From contig QMRC01000011.1 in the NCBI GenBank assembly GCA_003649205.1, positions 1 through 59,968 of the forward strand: DNA of 59,968 nt, in the 5' to 3' direction. Made by a program: the position numbers and the translations under genes. Every line of letters begins with the position of its first letter. Position 1 is the stretch's first letter. The stretch comes from Thermoprotei archaeon. Lineage in GTDB: Archaea; Thermoproteota; Thermoprotei; Thermoproteales; B15-G16. Under the pieces are notes generated by a model that was given only the letters and a program-made list of their open reading frames with translations, made no database searches and was not told the DNA's origin. This document shows, piece by piece, positions 1 to 7,405 of this stretch.

Positions 1-108
1 GGTGAGAGTATGGACTGTGGTTCTCTTCAGCTTCTTGGAGTGCAAGGAAGCTACTACGTGAAGTATGTTGAGCAACCATGCCATACACAACCATCCCGTA
101 GGTGGTAG
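1..108 (+). CDS. 3' end of an unidentified gene, cut by the window edge
   Basis: Frame 1 is open from the first base to a TAG at 106-108, about 35 codons with ordinary composition, ending QPCHTQPSRRW. The next gene starts two bases after this stop (ATG at 111), which is the tight spacing seen between genes in an operon, so this is probably the tail of a co-transcribed gene. Nothing in the fragment identifies its function. Confidence 0.4.
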   Translation, partial: GESMDCGSLQLLGVQGSYYVKYVEQPCHTQPSRRW

Positions 109-110
109 TT

Positions 111-395
111 ATGTCAATTCTACGAGATATCTACACTATTCTGCTTACATTGCTGAAGAGTGAACGAGGAAACTGCATTTCAATTACTTCAAAGAAAGTC
201 TCCCTATATGCTTGTAAGCTCCGTCTAAACACTTCGAGAAGTGTATGGATACACACTAGGATTCTTCTAGAGGATGCTGCAAAGCTCTATGGCATTAATG
301 TTAGGATAGAACGTCGTAGATACTGCATAATCTTCTACATTGAGAAGGGGGAGCTAAGAAAGCTCCTAAATAAGCTTGAGGAGGTGTTGGGATGA
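111..395 (+). CDS. hypothetical protein, 94 aa
   Basis: I do not recognise this protein. I chose ATG 111 over GTG 102 because it directly follows the upstream stop. It is a mixed alpha/beta protein: an N-terminal helix (ILRDIYTILLTLL), then strands around ITSKKVSLYACKLRL and SVWIHTRILL, and a basic stretch RIERRRYCIIFYI, ending in an acidic helix. Its stop overlaps the start of the ATPase gene at 392 by four bases (ATGA), so it is translationally coupled to it and probably works with it. The pattern suits a small DNA-binding or adaptor protein, but that is a guess. Confidence 0.6.
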   Translation: MSILRDIYTILLTLLKSERGNCISITSKKVSLYACKLRLNTSRSVWIHTRILLEDAAKLYGINVRIERRRYCIIFYIEKGELRKLLNKLEEVLG

Positions 396-1495
396 AGAAG
401 TGGTATGATGATTTAATTGCAAGTAGGAACCACACGGTAATATTTGGTACTACTGGATCTGGTAAGAGTACTACCCTACAGTTCTTGATTAATGTACTTG
501 AAGAGCACTATGCTAGGTATGGGCTAAAGCCTATTGTTCTTGATTGGTGTGGAGAACACTACAGTAAGTACGGTATTAAGTATCCTGTAATTAGTTACGC
601 TGCTGTGAGGGAGTACTTACCAAGTGTTCTTGCAGCATCGGTTATTGGTTCAAGTGGTATTGCTACTGCTGCAGCTGTTAGAGATCTAATTTACGAAGTA
701 GATACTTTCAGCAGGTTAATTGAGTGCTTGCAGTTACATGCTAGTAGAGATATTGGTGCTAAGGCTGCTATTGATAGGCTTAAAGCGCTTATGTATGCTG
801 ATGTGTTAACGGATGTGGAGTTAGAGCCGGAGTACTACATTGGTGTTATCGATCTTAGTGTGATAAAGGATGTTGAAGCTCGTAGACTTACGATGGCATT
901 ACTACTTGCGGTAATCTACAACTTCATTATTGATAAGAAGCTAAGTAATGTTGCGGTGTTCATTGATGAGGCATTTACCCTATACAGGTACAATCTACAG
1001 ATTGTTATTGAAGCACTTCAAGCAGTGAGGAAATATAATGTGAAGTTGTTCCTAGTTTTTCAGAATATACCAGTGGATTACGCTGATGAGTTACTATCAC
1101 ATAACGTAATTCTTCATAGAATTCCAGAGCCAGCATATGTTGAGCTTCGGTACAGACGAGCGTTACCAGGTAATGCCCCTAAGTTGAAACCTGGTGAAGC
1201 TTATGTCTACATAGATGAGAGAGCAAAGTGGGTACACGTGAAGATACCTCCTACTGAGTTAAGGAAGGGTTCTGTAGACATTAAATCTACTGTACCTACC
1301 ATTAGGGTTAAAGCTGTTCCTAGCATAGTACCAGTACCTCAACAAGCTGCTACACAGTCAACTCCTCAGCAACCTTCTGTTAAGTTCATGACTGCAGATG
1401 AGGTGTTGAAGATGTTGAGGAAGCAAATTAAGAGAGGTGAGGAAGAGCTTGAGCAACCTATTCCAGGTGAGGATATTGAAGTTGAGGTTGAGTAG
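392..1495 (+). CDS. HerA/FtsK-like P-loop ATPase
   Basis: A 367-aa P-loop ATPase. Walker A is at residues 19-26 (GTTGSGKS), and Walker B is near residue 190 (VAVFIDEA), followed by LFLVFQNIP, which fits the sensor strand of HerA/VirB4/TrwB-type DNA pumps. The C-terminal ~70 residues are Pro/Gln/Glu-rich (VPQQAATQSTPQQPS, then acidic) and look disordered. It has no HAS-barrel N-terminus, so it is shorter than cellular HerA and unlike the HerA at 49.9 kb. It sits between a small gene (4-bp overlap) and an XPD-like helicase (1-bp overlap). A DNA-translocating ATPase with a 5'-3' helicase in a tight operon suggests a mobile-element replication/packaging or DNA-processing function. ATPase class is confident; role is not. 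Confidence 0.75.
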   Translation: MKKWYDDLIASRNHTVIFGTTGSGKSTTLQFLINVLEEHYARYGLKPIVLDWCGEHYSKYGIKYPVISYAAVREYLPSVLAASVIGSSGIATAAAVRDLIYEVDTFSRLIECLQLHASRDIGAKAAIDRLKALMYADVLTDVELEPEYYIGVIDLSVIKDVEARRLTMALLLAVIYNFIIDKKLSNVAVFIDEAFTLYRYNLQIVIEALQAVRKYNVKLFLVFQNIPVDYADELLSHNVILHRIPEPAYVELRYRRALPGNAPKLKPGEAYVYIDERAKWVHVKIPPTELRKGSVDIKSTVPTIRVKAVPSIVPVPQQAATQSTPQQPSVKFMTADEVLKMLRKQIKRGEEELEQPIPGEDIEVEVE

Positions 1496-2871
1496 TGGTG
1501 TCGCTGGAGTTATTTCCATATCCTTCCCCGAGACAGGGACAGATAGAGATCTACGATGCTGTTACCAATCTCATATCTACTAACTACTCAACCTCTCTAG
1601 AGGATAGAACGATAATTATCGAAGCAGCGACAGGTATTGGAAAGACCAGTGCAATTATCTCAGCTTTACTTAGGGCGAAAGAACAGAGATTAATTGGAAG
1701 AGTTTGGTGGTTTGTATGGAGTCATGAGCACTACAGTGTTATTCAGCGTGAGATCGGCAGGATAAATGTAAGGTATGGGAGGAATTTCAAGGTCTTACAC
1801 ATCAAGGGAATGAAGCACTTATGCCCTGTGTACAATCAGATTAATGCACCAGAACCACTACGATATCAGTGGTGTAGGTACCTCTGTAACCTACCTAATT
1901 GCCAGTACAAGCTACAGTTCAAGCTAATTGACTTTGCTGATGTTATTGTGTTGCCACAGAGTTACTTGATAACGGACCTCACTAACTACATTGATGAGAG
2001 AGATGTTGTTGTCGTAGATGAGTGCCATAAACTACTTGAGACGTTCATACATGTACCGAGAAAAGAGATTGAAGCAGAGCTCAATGACTTACCAGAGCAT
2101 ATACTACTACGCAAGGGGTATAGCTATACGCTGTACTTGAGGGATCTACTACCTCTACTAGATGGGAGATACTGCATATCTACGGAGGATGAGTACATCT
2201 ACCTAATACACTTCAGGAGAATTCTTGAGAGAATTCCCTGTAAGATAGTCTTAGTCACAGCAACCTTGCCGAGAGTAATGAGGAACATAGGTTACGTATG
2301 TGAAATCGATGACTATCCCGATGAATTGCATAAAGACATTGTGATACTGAGTTGCTGGAAGTTACCGTATAGAGTACGTCTTAGAGAAATTAGTGCTATT
2401 GCTAATTTCTTGAAGCAATTAGTTACTACCGTGAGAAGCTACGGTAAGGAAATTGTCGTATTTACACCAAGTACAGAGTACGCTACTAACTTAGCTAAAG
2501 AAGTTAGTACAACAATCATTAGTGAGTTCACTAGGTACAGTCATGCAATTGATATTGATGCAGATGTAATTTGCGTAGTATCGCTAGGATTTTCACCACC
2601 TTTCGAACCAGAGGTCAAGCTATTTGTTCGTGCGTATGGTCGTAGAACGTACTTTGAAGTTGCATTCCATAGAACGGTACAGGTTATAGGACGAATGAGG
2701 AAGAGAGGTCTTGTAATCCTAGTTGATAAGCGATATACTGAGAGACAGTACATCTACTGTCCACGATGGTTTCGTGAAGTCTATAGGAATGCTTACGTAA
2801 CTTCAAAACCTGAGAAAGTTCTCGACATTGTTAGAGAGAAGCTAGGTAATGAAGTTCTCATTGAGATATAA
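1495..2871 (+). CDS. XPD/DinG-like superfamily 2 helicase with Cys cluster
   Basis: A 458-aa DNA helicase. Walker A is at residues 43-51 (EAATGIGKT) and the DECH box at 175-178. Between them lie four cysteines (C110, C127, C131, C136) in the position of the XPD/Rad3 4Fe-4S domain, followed by VIVLPQSYLI as in that family. Helicase motif VI is VQVIGRMRKRG. XPD-family enzymes unwind DNA 5' to 3' and need the Fe-S cluster. The protein is shorter than typical XPD (about 550-650 aa), mainly in the arch domain. Start GTG 1495 overlaps the ATPase stop by one base. Being paired with a HerA-like ATPase argues for an accessory, element-borne helicase rather than the cellular repair enzyme. Confidence 0.8.
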   Translation: MVSLELFPYPSPRQGQIEIYDAVTNLISTNYSTSLEDRTIIIEAATGIGKTSAIISALLRAKEQRLIGRVWWFVWSHEHYSVIQREIGRINVRYGRNFKVLHIKGMKHLCPVYNQINAPEPLRYQWCRYLCNLPNCQYKLQFKLIDFADVIVLPQSYLITDLTNYIDERDVVVVDECHKLLETFIHVPRKEIEAELNDLPEHILLRKGYSYTLYLRDLLPLLDGRYCISTEDEYIYLIHFRRILERIPCKIVLVTATLPRVMRNIGYVCEIDDYPDELHKDIVILSCWKLPYRVRLREISAIANFLKQLVTTVRSYGKEIVVFTPSTEYATNLAKEVSTTIISEFTRYSHAIDIDADVICVVSLGFSPPFEPEVKLFVRAYGRRTYFEVAFHRTVQVIGRMRKRGLVILVDKRYTERQYIYCPRWFREVYRNAYVTSKPEKVLDIVREKLGNEVLIEI

Positions 2872-2967
2872 ATCCAGCATCCTTGAAACAATACTCCACC
2901 ACGCTCACCCCCAACCCCTCCCCCTCTACTTCCTCCTCCTTCCCATCTGTTAACTATTGAGGTAGGT

Positions 2968-3162
2968 TCATGCTTTCACTGCTTGAGAAGCATCCTGTGT
3001 TCCAGCTACCACTCCTAGATCTTTGAGAACCTTACTTAGGTCTTCTCCATAGTATTTGTGTTTCTGGTAATTGAGGTGTACTGTGTGGTGTACCAATTGG
3101 TGTACTATATGGTGTGTCATGTGGTGTAGAATTTCCTTCTTCACTTGTTTTGCTTTCTGCAC
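2968..3162 (-). CDS. possible small histidine-rich protein, 64 aa
   Basis: An ATG-started ORF whose centre is a tetrapeptide repeat (HHMT, HHIV, HQLV, HHTV, HLNY) produced by the 12-bp DNA repeat at 3074-3128. Outside the repeat the sequence (YYGEDLSKVLKDLGVV) looks protein-like. A TATA-like AT-rich stretch lies upstream (around 3175-3200). It could be a genuine small metal-binding protein or a chance ORF across an iteron array. I cannot tell which. Confidence 0.3.
   Translation of the reverse strand: MQKAKQVKKEILHHMTHHIVHQLVHHTVHLNYQKHKYYGEDLSKVLKDLGVVAGTQDASQAVKA
3074..3128 (+). repeat. five 12-bp tandem repeats (iteron-like)
   Basis: The 7-mer TGGTGTA or one-base variants (AGGTGTA, TGGTGTG) occurs at 3074, 3086, 3098, 3110 and 3122, exactly every 12 bp. 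An inverted relative (TACACCAT) lies near 3170. Regular short direct repeats close to an ATPase/helicase operon resemble replication iterons or an operator array. The period is also 4 codons, so a coding repeat on the minus strand is the alternative. Confidence 0.6.
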
Positions 3163-3304
3163 TGTACTCTACACCATATTCTTTACAAATATAAAGAATT
3201 CATTTGCTATATATCCATAATTCATGTGAATAGCATTACTGAAGGTGTTTACTTGTGGAAAATCTTTTATATTCCTGTTGCTAATGTGTTGTTGGGGTTT
3301 GTGT

Positions 3305-3646
3305 ATGAGGGTTGTTCTCGATAGGAGGGATGTTTTGTATGCAATCTTTGTGCTTGCTAGAGAGACGAGAGGACGTGAAGTTACATTAACGACAAAGAGG
3401 GTACGTTCTGTACTCTCTAGATTCTACCCCCACATCATGAGGTATATCTCTTCTCAACAGATTGGATTTATCTTGTCTTACTTGGCTCATTTCGGTGTCT
3501 TGAGGATCATTAGGTGGAGGAATAATAAGCCAATATACGAGGTCAATCCTAAGATCATTGCTATTGCTAGGGCAAGTTCTACCTTTGAGGAGTTTCTTGA
3601 TGCTATCAATGACTTTATTGCGAGGAGGTGTATTGCTAATGAGTAG
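3305..3646 (+). CDS. small winged-helix-like protein, 113 aa
   Basis: I chose ATG 3305 (MRVVLDRRDVLYAIF) because the upstream extension is a hydrophobic, low-quality sequence. The helical segments DVLYAIFVLARET, TKRVRSVLSRFYPHI and SQQIGFILSYLAHFGVLRII, followed by a basic turn and strand (RWRNNKPIYEVN), read as a winged helix-turn-helix with a beta wing. This suits a transcription regulator or replication initiator of an archaeal element. It overlaps the next small ORF by eight bases. There is no specific family match. Confidence 0.55.
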   Translation: MRVVLDRRDVLYAIFVLARETRGREVTLTTKRVRSVLSRFYPHIMRYISSQQIGFILSYLAHFGVLRIIRWRNNKPIYEVNPKIIAIARASSTFEEFLDAINDFIARRCIANE

Positions 3647-3761
3647 ATTTGAGTGTATTTTGCTGTATCTTGATCACAATGGTGAGTACAAGGTGCTCCA
3701 CTATAGCTACATTGAGCATACTCGTAGAGCCATCTTGAAGATTGTTGATTTATGTTTGTGA
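3639..3761 (+). CDS. hypothetical protein, 40 aa
   Basis: A short ORF beginning at ATG 3639 (MSRFECILLYLDHNGEY), overlapping the end of the preceding wHTH gene and preceded by an AGGAGG Shine-Dalgarno match at 3622-3627, in the tail of that gene. It encodes alternating strand-like segments (CILLYLDHN, YKVLHYSYIEH) and a helix. Its function is not recognised. The ribosome-binding site and overlap make it more likely real than its length alone would suggest. Confidence 0.4.
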   Translation: MSRFECILLYLDHNGEYKVLHYSYIEHTRRAILKIVDLCL

Positions 3762-3776
3762 GCTTAGGTAAGTATT

Positions 3777-4001
3777 GTGGTTAATTGGTGTACATGTGAT
3801 GTTAAGGTTATGGTGAGGGATGGAGTAACAGGTTATCTAGTCATAGCTGAGGATGATGGTTGTCTCAATTTACTTCTCGATGAATTGAGTAGAGTACTGA
3901 CAAACTCACTAATTGTTAACATAGCTAAGCTAGAGACTACCTATAAATTGAGTAAGGACCTACAACTACTAACTAAATCAAGCACCACAACAATCCCCTA
4001 A
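3777..4001 (+). CDS. hypothetical protein, 74 aa
   Basis: Starts at GTG 3777, 15 bases after the preceding small ORF. It has a beta-rich N-terminus (CDVKVMVRDGVTGYLVIAEDDG) and an amphipathic helix (LLLDELSRVLTNSLIVNIAKL). It is not recognised. It is co-directional with the small genes upstream and probably part of the same accessory block. The 265 bases after it hold AGGTACCT palindromes near 4050 and 4097 and AT-rich sequence, but no other gene. Confidence 0.4.
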   Translation: MVNWCTCDVKVMVRDGVTGYLVIAEDDGCLNLLLDELSRVLTNSLIVNIAKLETTYKLSKDLQLLTKSSTTTIP

Positions 4002-4267
4002 ACCCCTATCCTCACTTCTTTTGAAATCGATAGGGAAGTGAATCAACTAGGTACCTAAAGTTGGTACCACACAAGCAACCACTAGATACCTAACCTAGGT
4101 ACCTTACTTCTTCGTGAAGTAGCTCATTCTAGTACCTCACACCCAACATGAGATATCTCAATAAAATACATCAAGATGCGTTATGTTATTTGTTGAAATA
4201 TTATCAATCAAGAGAACATGATACTTTTTGAATTAGTTGCTGAGATAGGTCAAGTGAGTTGATTAGG

Positions 4268-4459
4268 ATGTTTCAGGAGAGTTATGTTGCGAGAGTACTT
4301 CACAATAGCTATCTGTGGGATTTAGTTATTGAGGAGATGGTCGTAGCTAGTAGGGAGGGTAGGTTGGAGGAATTTATTGAGCAGAGGTTAAGGGACTCGA
4401 AGTTATTACTCAAGGTGTTTGACTACGCTAAGAGGAGAGCTACCTTCTTGAGGAGGTAA
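4268..4459 (+). CDS. hypothetical helical protein, 63 aa
   Basis: I prefer ATG 4268 to the TTG three codons upstream. It encodes a small, strongly helical, charged protein (MFQESYVARVLHNSYLWDLVIEEMV, LEEFIEQRLRDSKLLLKVFDYAKRRA) with no recognisable motif. It converges with the membrane protein gene at 4461, the two stops being two bases apart. It may mark the right edge of the accessory block, since what follows is ordinary chromosomal sequence rich in GTAC. Confidence 0.4.
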   Translation: MFQESYVARVLHNSYLWDLVIEEMVVASREGRLEEFIEQRLRDSKLLLKVFDYAKRRATFLRR

Positions 4460-4460
4460 T

Positions 4461-5594
4461 CTACTTTAGCTTTCTTCCACATCTCCTACACCTCTTCTCC
4501 TGAGGTAGATTGAGGGCACCACATCTACTACACTTAACAGCTCCAAGAGCTAGTGCCTTCTCCTCTAGTCTCCTGAGTTCTCTAGTCATGCTACTTATCT
4601 CCCTGCTGTAGTACTCAACTAGCTTGCTGTACATTTCATGACTTAGCTCGCCTCCCATGTACTTCTCACGAGCTTTCTTGAGGTAGCTCTCGTACTCACG
4701 TACCTTGTTCTCAAGATTTGCAATTTCCTGAATGAGATTGCTCAGTTCACCTAGTTGTCCTAGCGGCACGGGTTTTGCTGTAGGTACTACGATCCCTGTT
4801 GGAGGTGAGGTCACAGCCTTTACCCTTTTACGTGTTTTACTCCTCACTGCTAGAGCTAGTGCTACTGTAGCGCCCGTAAGCACAACAATCAGCATTGCTA
4901 TGGTTAGAGGTAAGGGAAGTATTGTAAACTTCTTGATTCCTGGTGGTAGAACTGGTTTCTGCTCTACAGTCTCAAGTTCTCTAGGTACTATCTCCCGTAG
5001 ACTTACAGGTGGTGTACCTATTTCCTTCCTTAGTATCAGTGGGAAGAAACGGTCTCCCCGCTCACTTGGTGTAATATCTTCAGGATCTATATTCCTGACC
5101 GGTAACTCTATAGTCCATATGAAGTTGACTCTATTTCCTCTCGTACTTAGAGCACAGGTACCTGCTTCGTAAGGTTGTCTATCCAGTCTGATTACGCTTT
5201 TCTCAATGTAACAGTCGTAGAGGAATACCCTCACCTTAACCCCTTGAGCTTCTCTTCTAAGGGCGACGAATTTCAGTATCTTAACATCATCTCCACTATC
5301 TGGCATTCTATCCCGATTACTGTCGAATATCACAATTATGTTAACTTCGTCAACTCCCTTAGGTAACTCTACGTATCCTCTAATGATGAATTTCTTGAGG
5401 TACACCTTATTCCTCATTGCGAAGTAGGAATGGAACTCAATTCTGTAGCCAGGACCTGAGAGAATAGCTTGCTTGTACGGTACTACGGAGTAACATGATT
5501 CAGCTACTAGTATTGTAATTAAGATAAAAGCGAGCAGTACTGTGTAGATAACTGACTTCTCGACCCTAAGAGTCACAGTATGAACCTCAATCAC
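4461..5594 (-). CDS. membrane protein with extracytoplasmic domain, coiled coil and C-terminal zinc ribbon
   Basis: A 377-aa protein, by order: an N-terminal membrane segment or uncleaved signal (about residues 15-38), an exposed beta-rich domain of ~180 residues, a second membrane segment (about 230-255, LTIAMLIVVLTGATVALALAV), then a cytoplasmic coiled coil (LSNLIQEIANLENKVREYESYLKKAREKY) and a terminal zinc ribbon (CSRCGALNLPQEKRCRRCG). The N-terminal domain contains an acidic FDSNRDRMPDSGDD stretch that could bind Ca2+. Similar architectures occur in crenarchaeal envelope proteins of unknown role. No enzyme motif is visible. Confidence 0.7.
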   Translation of the reverse strand: MIEVHTVTLRVEKSVIYTVLLAFILITILVAESCYSVVPYKQAILSGPGYRIEFHSYFAMRNKVYLKKFIIRGYVELPKGVDEVNIIVIFDSNRDRMPDSGDDVKILKFVALRREAQGVKVRVFLYDCYIEKSVIRLDRQPYEAGTCALSTRGNRVNFIWTIELPVRNIDPEDITPSERGDRFFPLILRKEIGTPPVSLREIVPRELETVEQKPVLPPGIKKFTILPLPLTIAMLIVVLTGATVALALAVRSKTRKRVKAVTSPPTGIVVPTAKPVPLGQLGELSNLIQEIANLENKVREYESYLKKAREKYMGGELSHEMYSKLVEYYSREISSMTRELRRLEEKALALGAVKCSRCGALNLPQEKRCRRCGRKLK

Positions 5595-5615
5595 GAGTTC
5601 TACAACACAAGGTCT

Positions 5616-6308
5616 TTATCGGTTAGTACATTTAGATCTCACCCTAGGGCTAATGTACATGACCTCTACCCTCTCTAATGGGCTCACTATTACAGTAGCA
5701 ATCGTCCTAGCTTTCAATGACTTCAGTGTCTTCGTAGTCTCTGTACTTACTTGCTTCAGGTAGGTCGAGAGAGAGGTAAGCACTAACCTCCTTGCTACTC
5801 TCAAGGCCTCAAGTACGAACTTAATGTACATACTTCCCGAGTAGAGATCACCATGTCTTAGTTTCCTCGATATTGGTAGGTATGGTGGGTTCATGACAAC
5901 TACATCAATGGACTTCGCTCTCAGTACTGATGCCACATCGCATAGAACTACATCACCAAGTACACTGTACCTATGTAAATTCCTCTTAGCTACTCTACAG
6001 GCTACCCTACTGATGTCGGTAGCTACCACGTACTGACAGTACCTACTCAGTACTAGAGCTAGAGCACCAGTACCGGTACCTACATCGAGACCTAGCTTAA
6101 CTCCCTTGACTCTACCAAGTACGTACTCAATTACCTTAGCGAGAAGTGAAGTACTTACAGTACCTACAGGTGAGAACACCCCATACTCTATTTCGAGTAT
6201 GTAATCTCTCCACTTAATACTCCTCCGTACTTTCCAGAGTACTCTATGGTAAATCTCGAGTAGTACATAAGTGAGGAGACTTAGAACCTTAATTAGTGAG
6301 CTACTCAT
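5616..6308 (-). CDS. HemK/Mtq2-like class I methyltransferase
   Basis: An AdoMet-dependent methyltransferase. The glycine motif GLDVGTGTGALAL binds AdoMet, the acidic end of the next strand is VVATDISRVA, and motif IV is NPPY (VVMNPPYLP), the signature of N-methyltransferases acting on amides or adenines. Its length (~230 aa) and lack of a HemK N-terminal domain fit the archaeal/eukaryal Mtq2 type, which methylates Gln in the release-factor GGQ motif; that substrate is inferred. I started it at ATG 6308 (MSSSLIKVL), since the 26 upstream codons are not conserved-looking. The gene stands alone between the membrane protein and the aldolase. Confidence 0.8.
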   Translation of the reverse strand: MSSSLIKVLSLLTYVLLEIYHRVLWKVRRSIKWRDYILEIEYGVFSPVGTVSTSLLAKVIEYVLGRVKGVKLGLDVGTGTGALALVLSRYCQYVVATDISRVACRVAKRNLHRYSVLGDVVLCDVASVLRAKSIDVVVMNPPYLPISRKLRHGDLYSGSMYIKFVLEALRVARRLVLTSLSTYLKQVSTETTKTLKSLKARTIATVIVSPLERVEVMYISPRVRSKCTNR

Positions 6309-6446
6309 CGTTAGATGTCCTTGTCGGCAGCCCTCATCACTTTTCAGTACCCGATTTCTAAGTACTCTCATGAGATACGAGATCACTAACCTACTTCCTC
6401 AGCTATTATCTAGCGTGCTTTCAGTAAAAAGTATTCTCAGGGTAAG

Positions 6447-7364
6447 CTACTTTGGTAAGGTCTTCACACTCAGATCCTCCAATACCTTCCTTATTTTCTC
6501 CTCGACTTCAGGTGGTTCTGGTGTTAGTGGTGGTCTCACGTATGGTTTTACTGGTGTACCGAGTACCTTGAGTGCTGTCTTCACTGCTGTTGGGTATGTC
6601 GATGCTATGTCGTAGATCTGCACCAGCTTGAGGAGTTTTACAAACATCGTATAAGCTCTCTCCAAATTACCTTCAGCCCAAGCTCTATAGAGTGCTACAT
6701 GAATCTGTGGTACTACATTAGCTAAAGCTACTATACCTCCATCACCTCCCATCATTAACGTGTAAAGCAGATGATCGTCGAGACCTGTGAGTACCGAGAA
6801 GTCCTTCCTAACTGACTTGGCTTCCTGTATGAGCTTCCTCATGTAAGTCACACTATCGTACGTTACCTTAGCACCAACAACGTTACTGTACTCCTTCGCT
6901 AACTCAACGTAGAGGCTAATCGGTACGTTAATACCTGTTGTAGCTGGTATGTTGTAGATCATGAGTGGTAGATCGACCTTCTCAGCAATCTTACTGAAGT
7001 GTAGCCTCAACTTCTCGTAACTTACCTTAAAGAAGTACGGTGGTGTAGCTATAACACCATCAACACCTAGGTCCCTCATTTTCCTACCAAGTTCAATACA
7101 GTGATCAGTACAGTTAGCACTGATACCTGGTATTACCTTAACCTTACCTCTAACCTCCTCCAAAACAACTTTCACTAGCTCAATACATTCCTCAGGCTTC
7201 AGGTGTACGAACTCACCAGTTGTAGAACATGGGAATACACCGTGAACACCGTGCTCAGCTAAGTACCTAACGAGCCACCTAACCGCATCGAAGTCTATGC
7301 TTAAATCCTCATTAAATGGAGTTATCAACGGTACTATCACACCGTAGAACATAGGTTTAGACAT
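6447..7364 (-). CDS. DapA-family aldolase/lyase (dihydrodipicolinate synthase superfamily)
   Basis: A 305-aa TIM-barrel Schiff-base aldolase. The N-terminus VIVPLITPFNEDLSIDF, the carboxylate-binding STTGEF (about residues 48-53), the catalytic Tyr in MIYNIPATTG and the Schiff-base Lys in VVGAKVTYDS are all present. The superfamily includes dihydrodipicolinate synthase, N-acetylneuraminate lyase and KDG aldolases, and the substrate cannot be fixed from sequence. No lysine-biosynthesis or sugar-acid genes adjoin it; the neighbouring amidohydrolase is on the same strand 41 bp upstream and may be co-transcribed. Confidence 0.9.
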   Translation of the reverse strand: MSKPMFYGVIVPLITPFNEDLSIDFDAVRWLVRYLAEHGVHGVFPCSTTGEFVHLKPEECIELVKVVLEEVRGKVKVIPGISANCTDHCIELGRKMRDLGVDGVIATPPYFFKVSYEKLRLHFSKIAEKVDLPLMIYNIPATTGINVPISLYVELAKEYSNVVGAKVTYDSVTYMRKLIQEAKSVRKDFSVLTGLDDHLLYTLMMGGDGGIVALANVVPQIHVALYRAWAEGNLERAYTMFVKLLKLVQIYDIASTYPTAVKTALKVLGTPVKPYVRPPLTPEPPEVEEKIRKVLEDLSVKTLPK

Positions 7365-7405
7365 CCGCCATCCCTCAATCCATGGGGTAGAGAATGTCGA
7401 ATTTG

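Noticed and set aside
4040..4140. AGGTACCT palindromes as a specific operator or origin
   Set aside because: GTAC palindromes are abundant across the whole window, so these are not distinctive.
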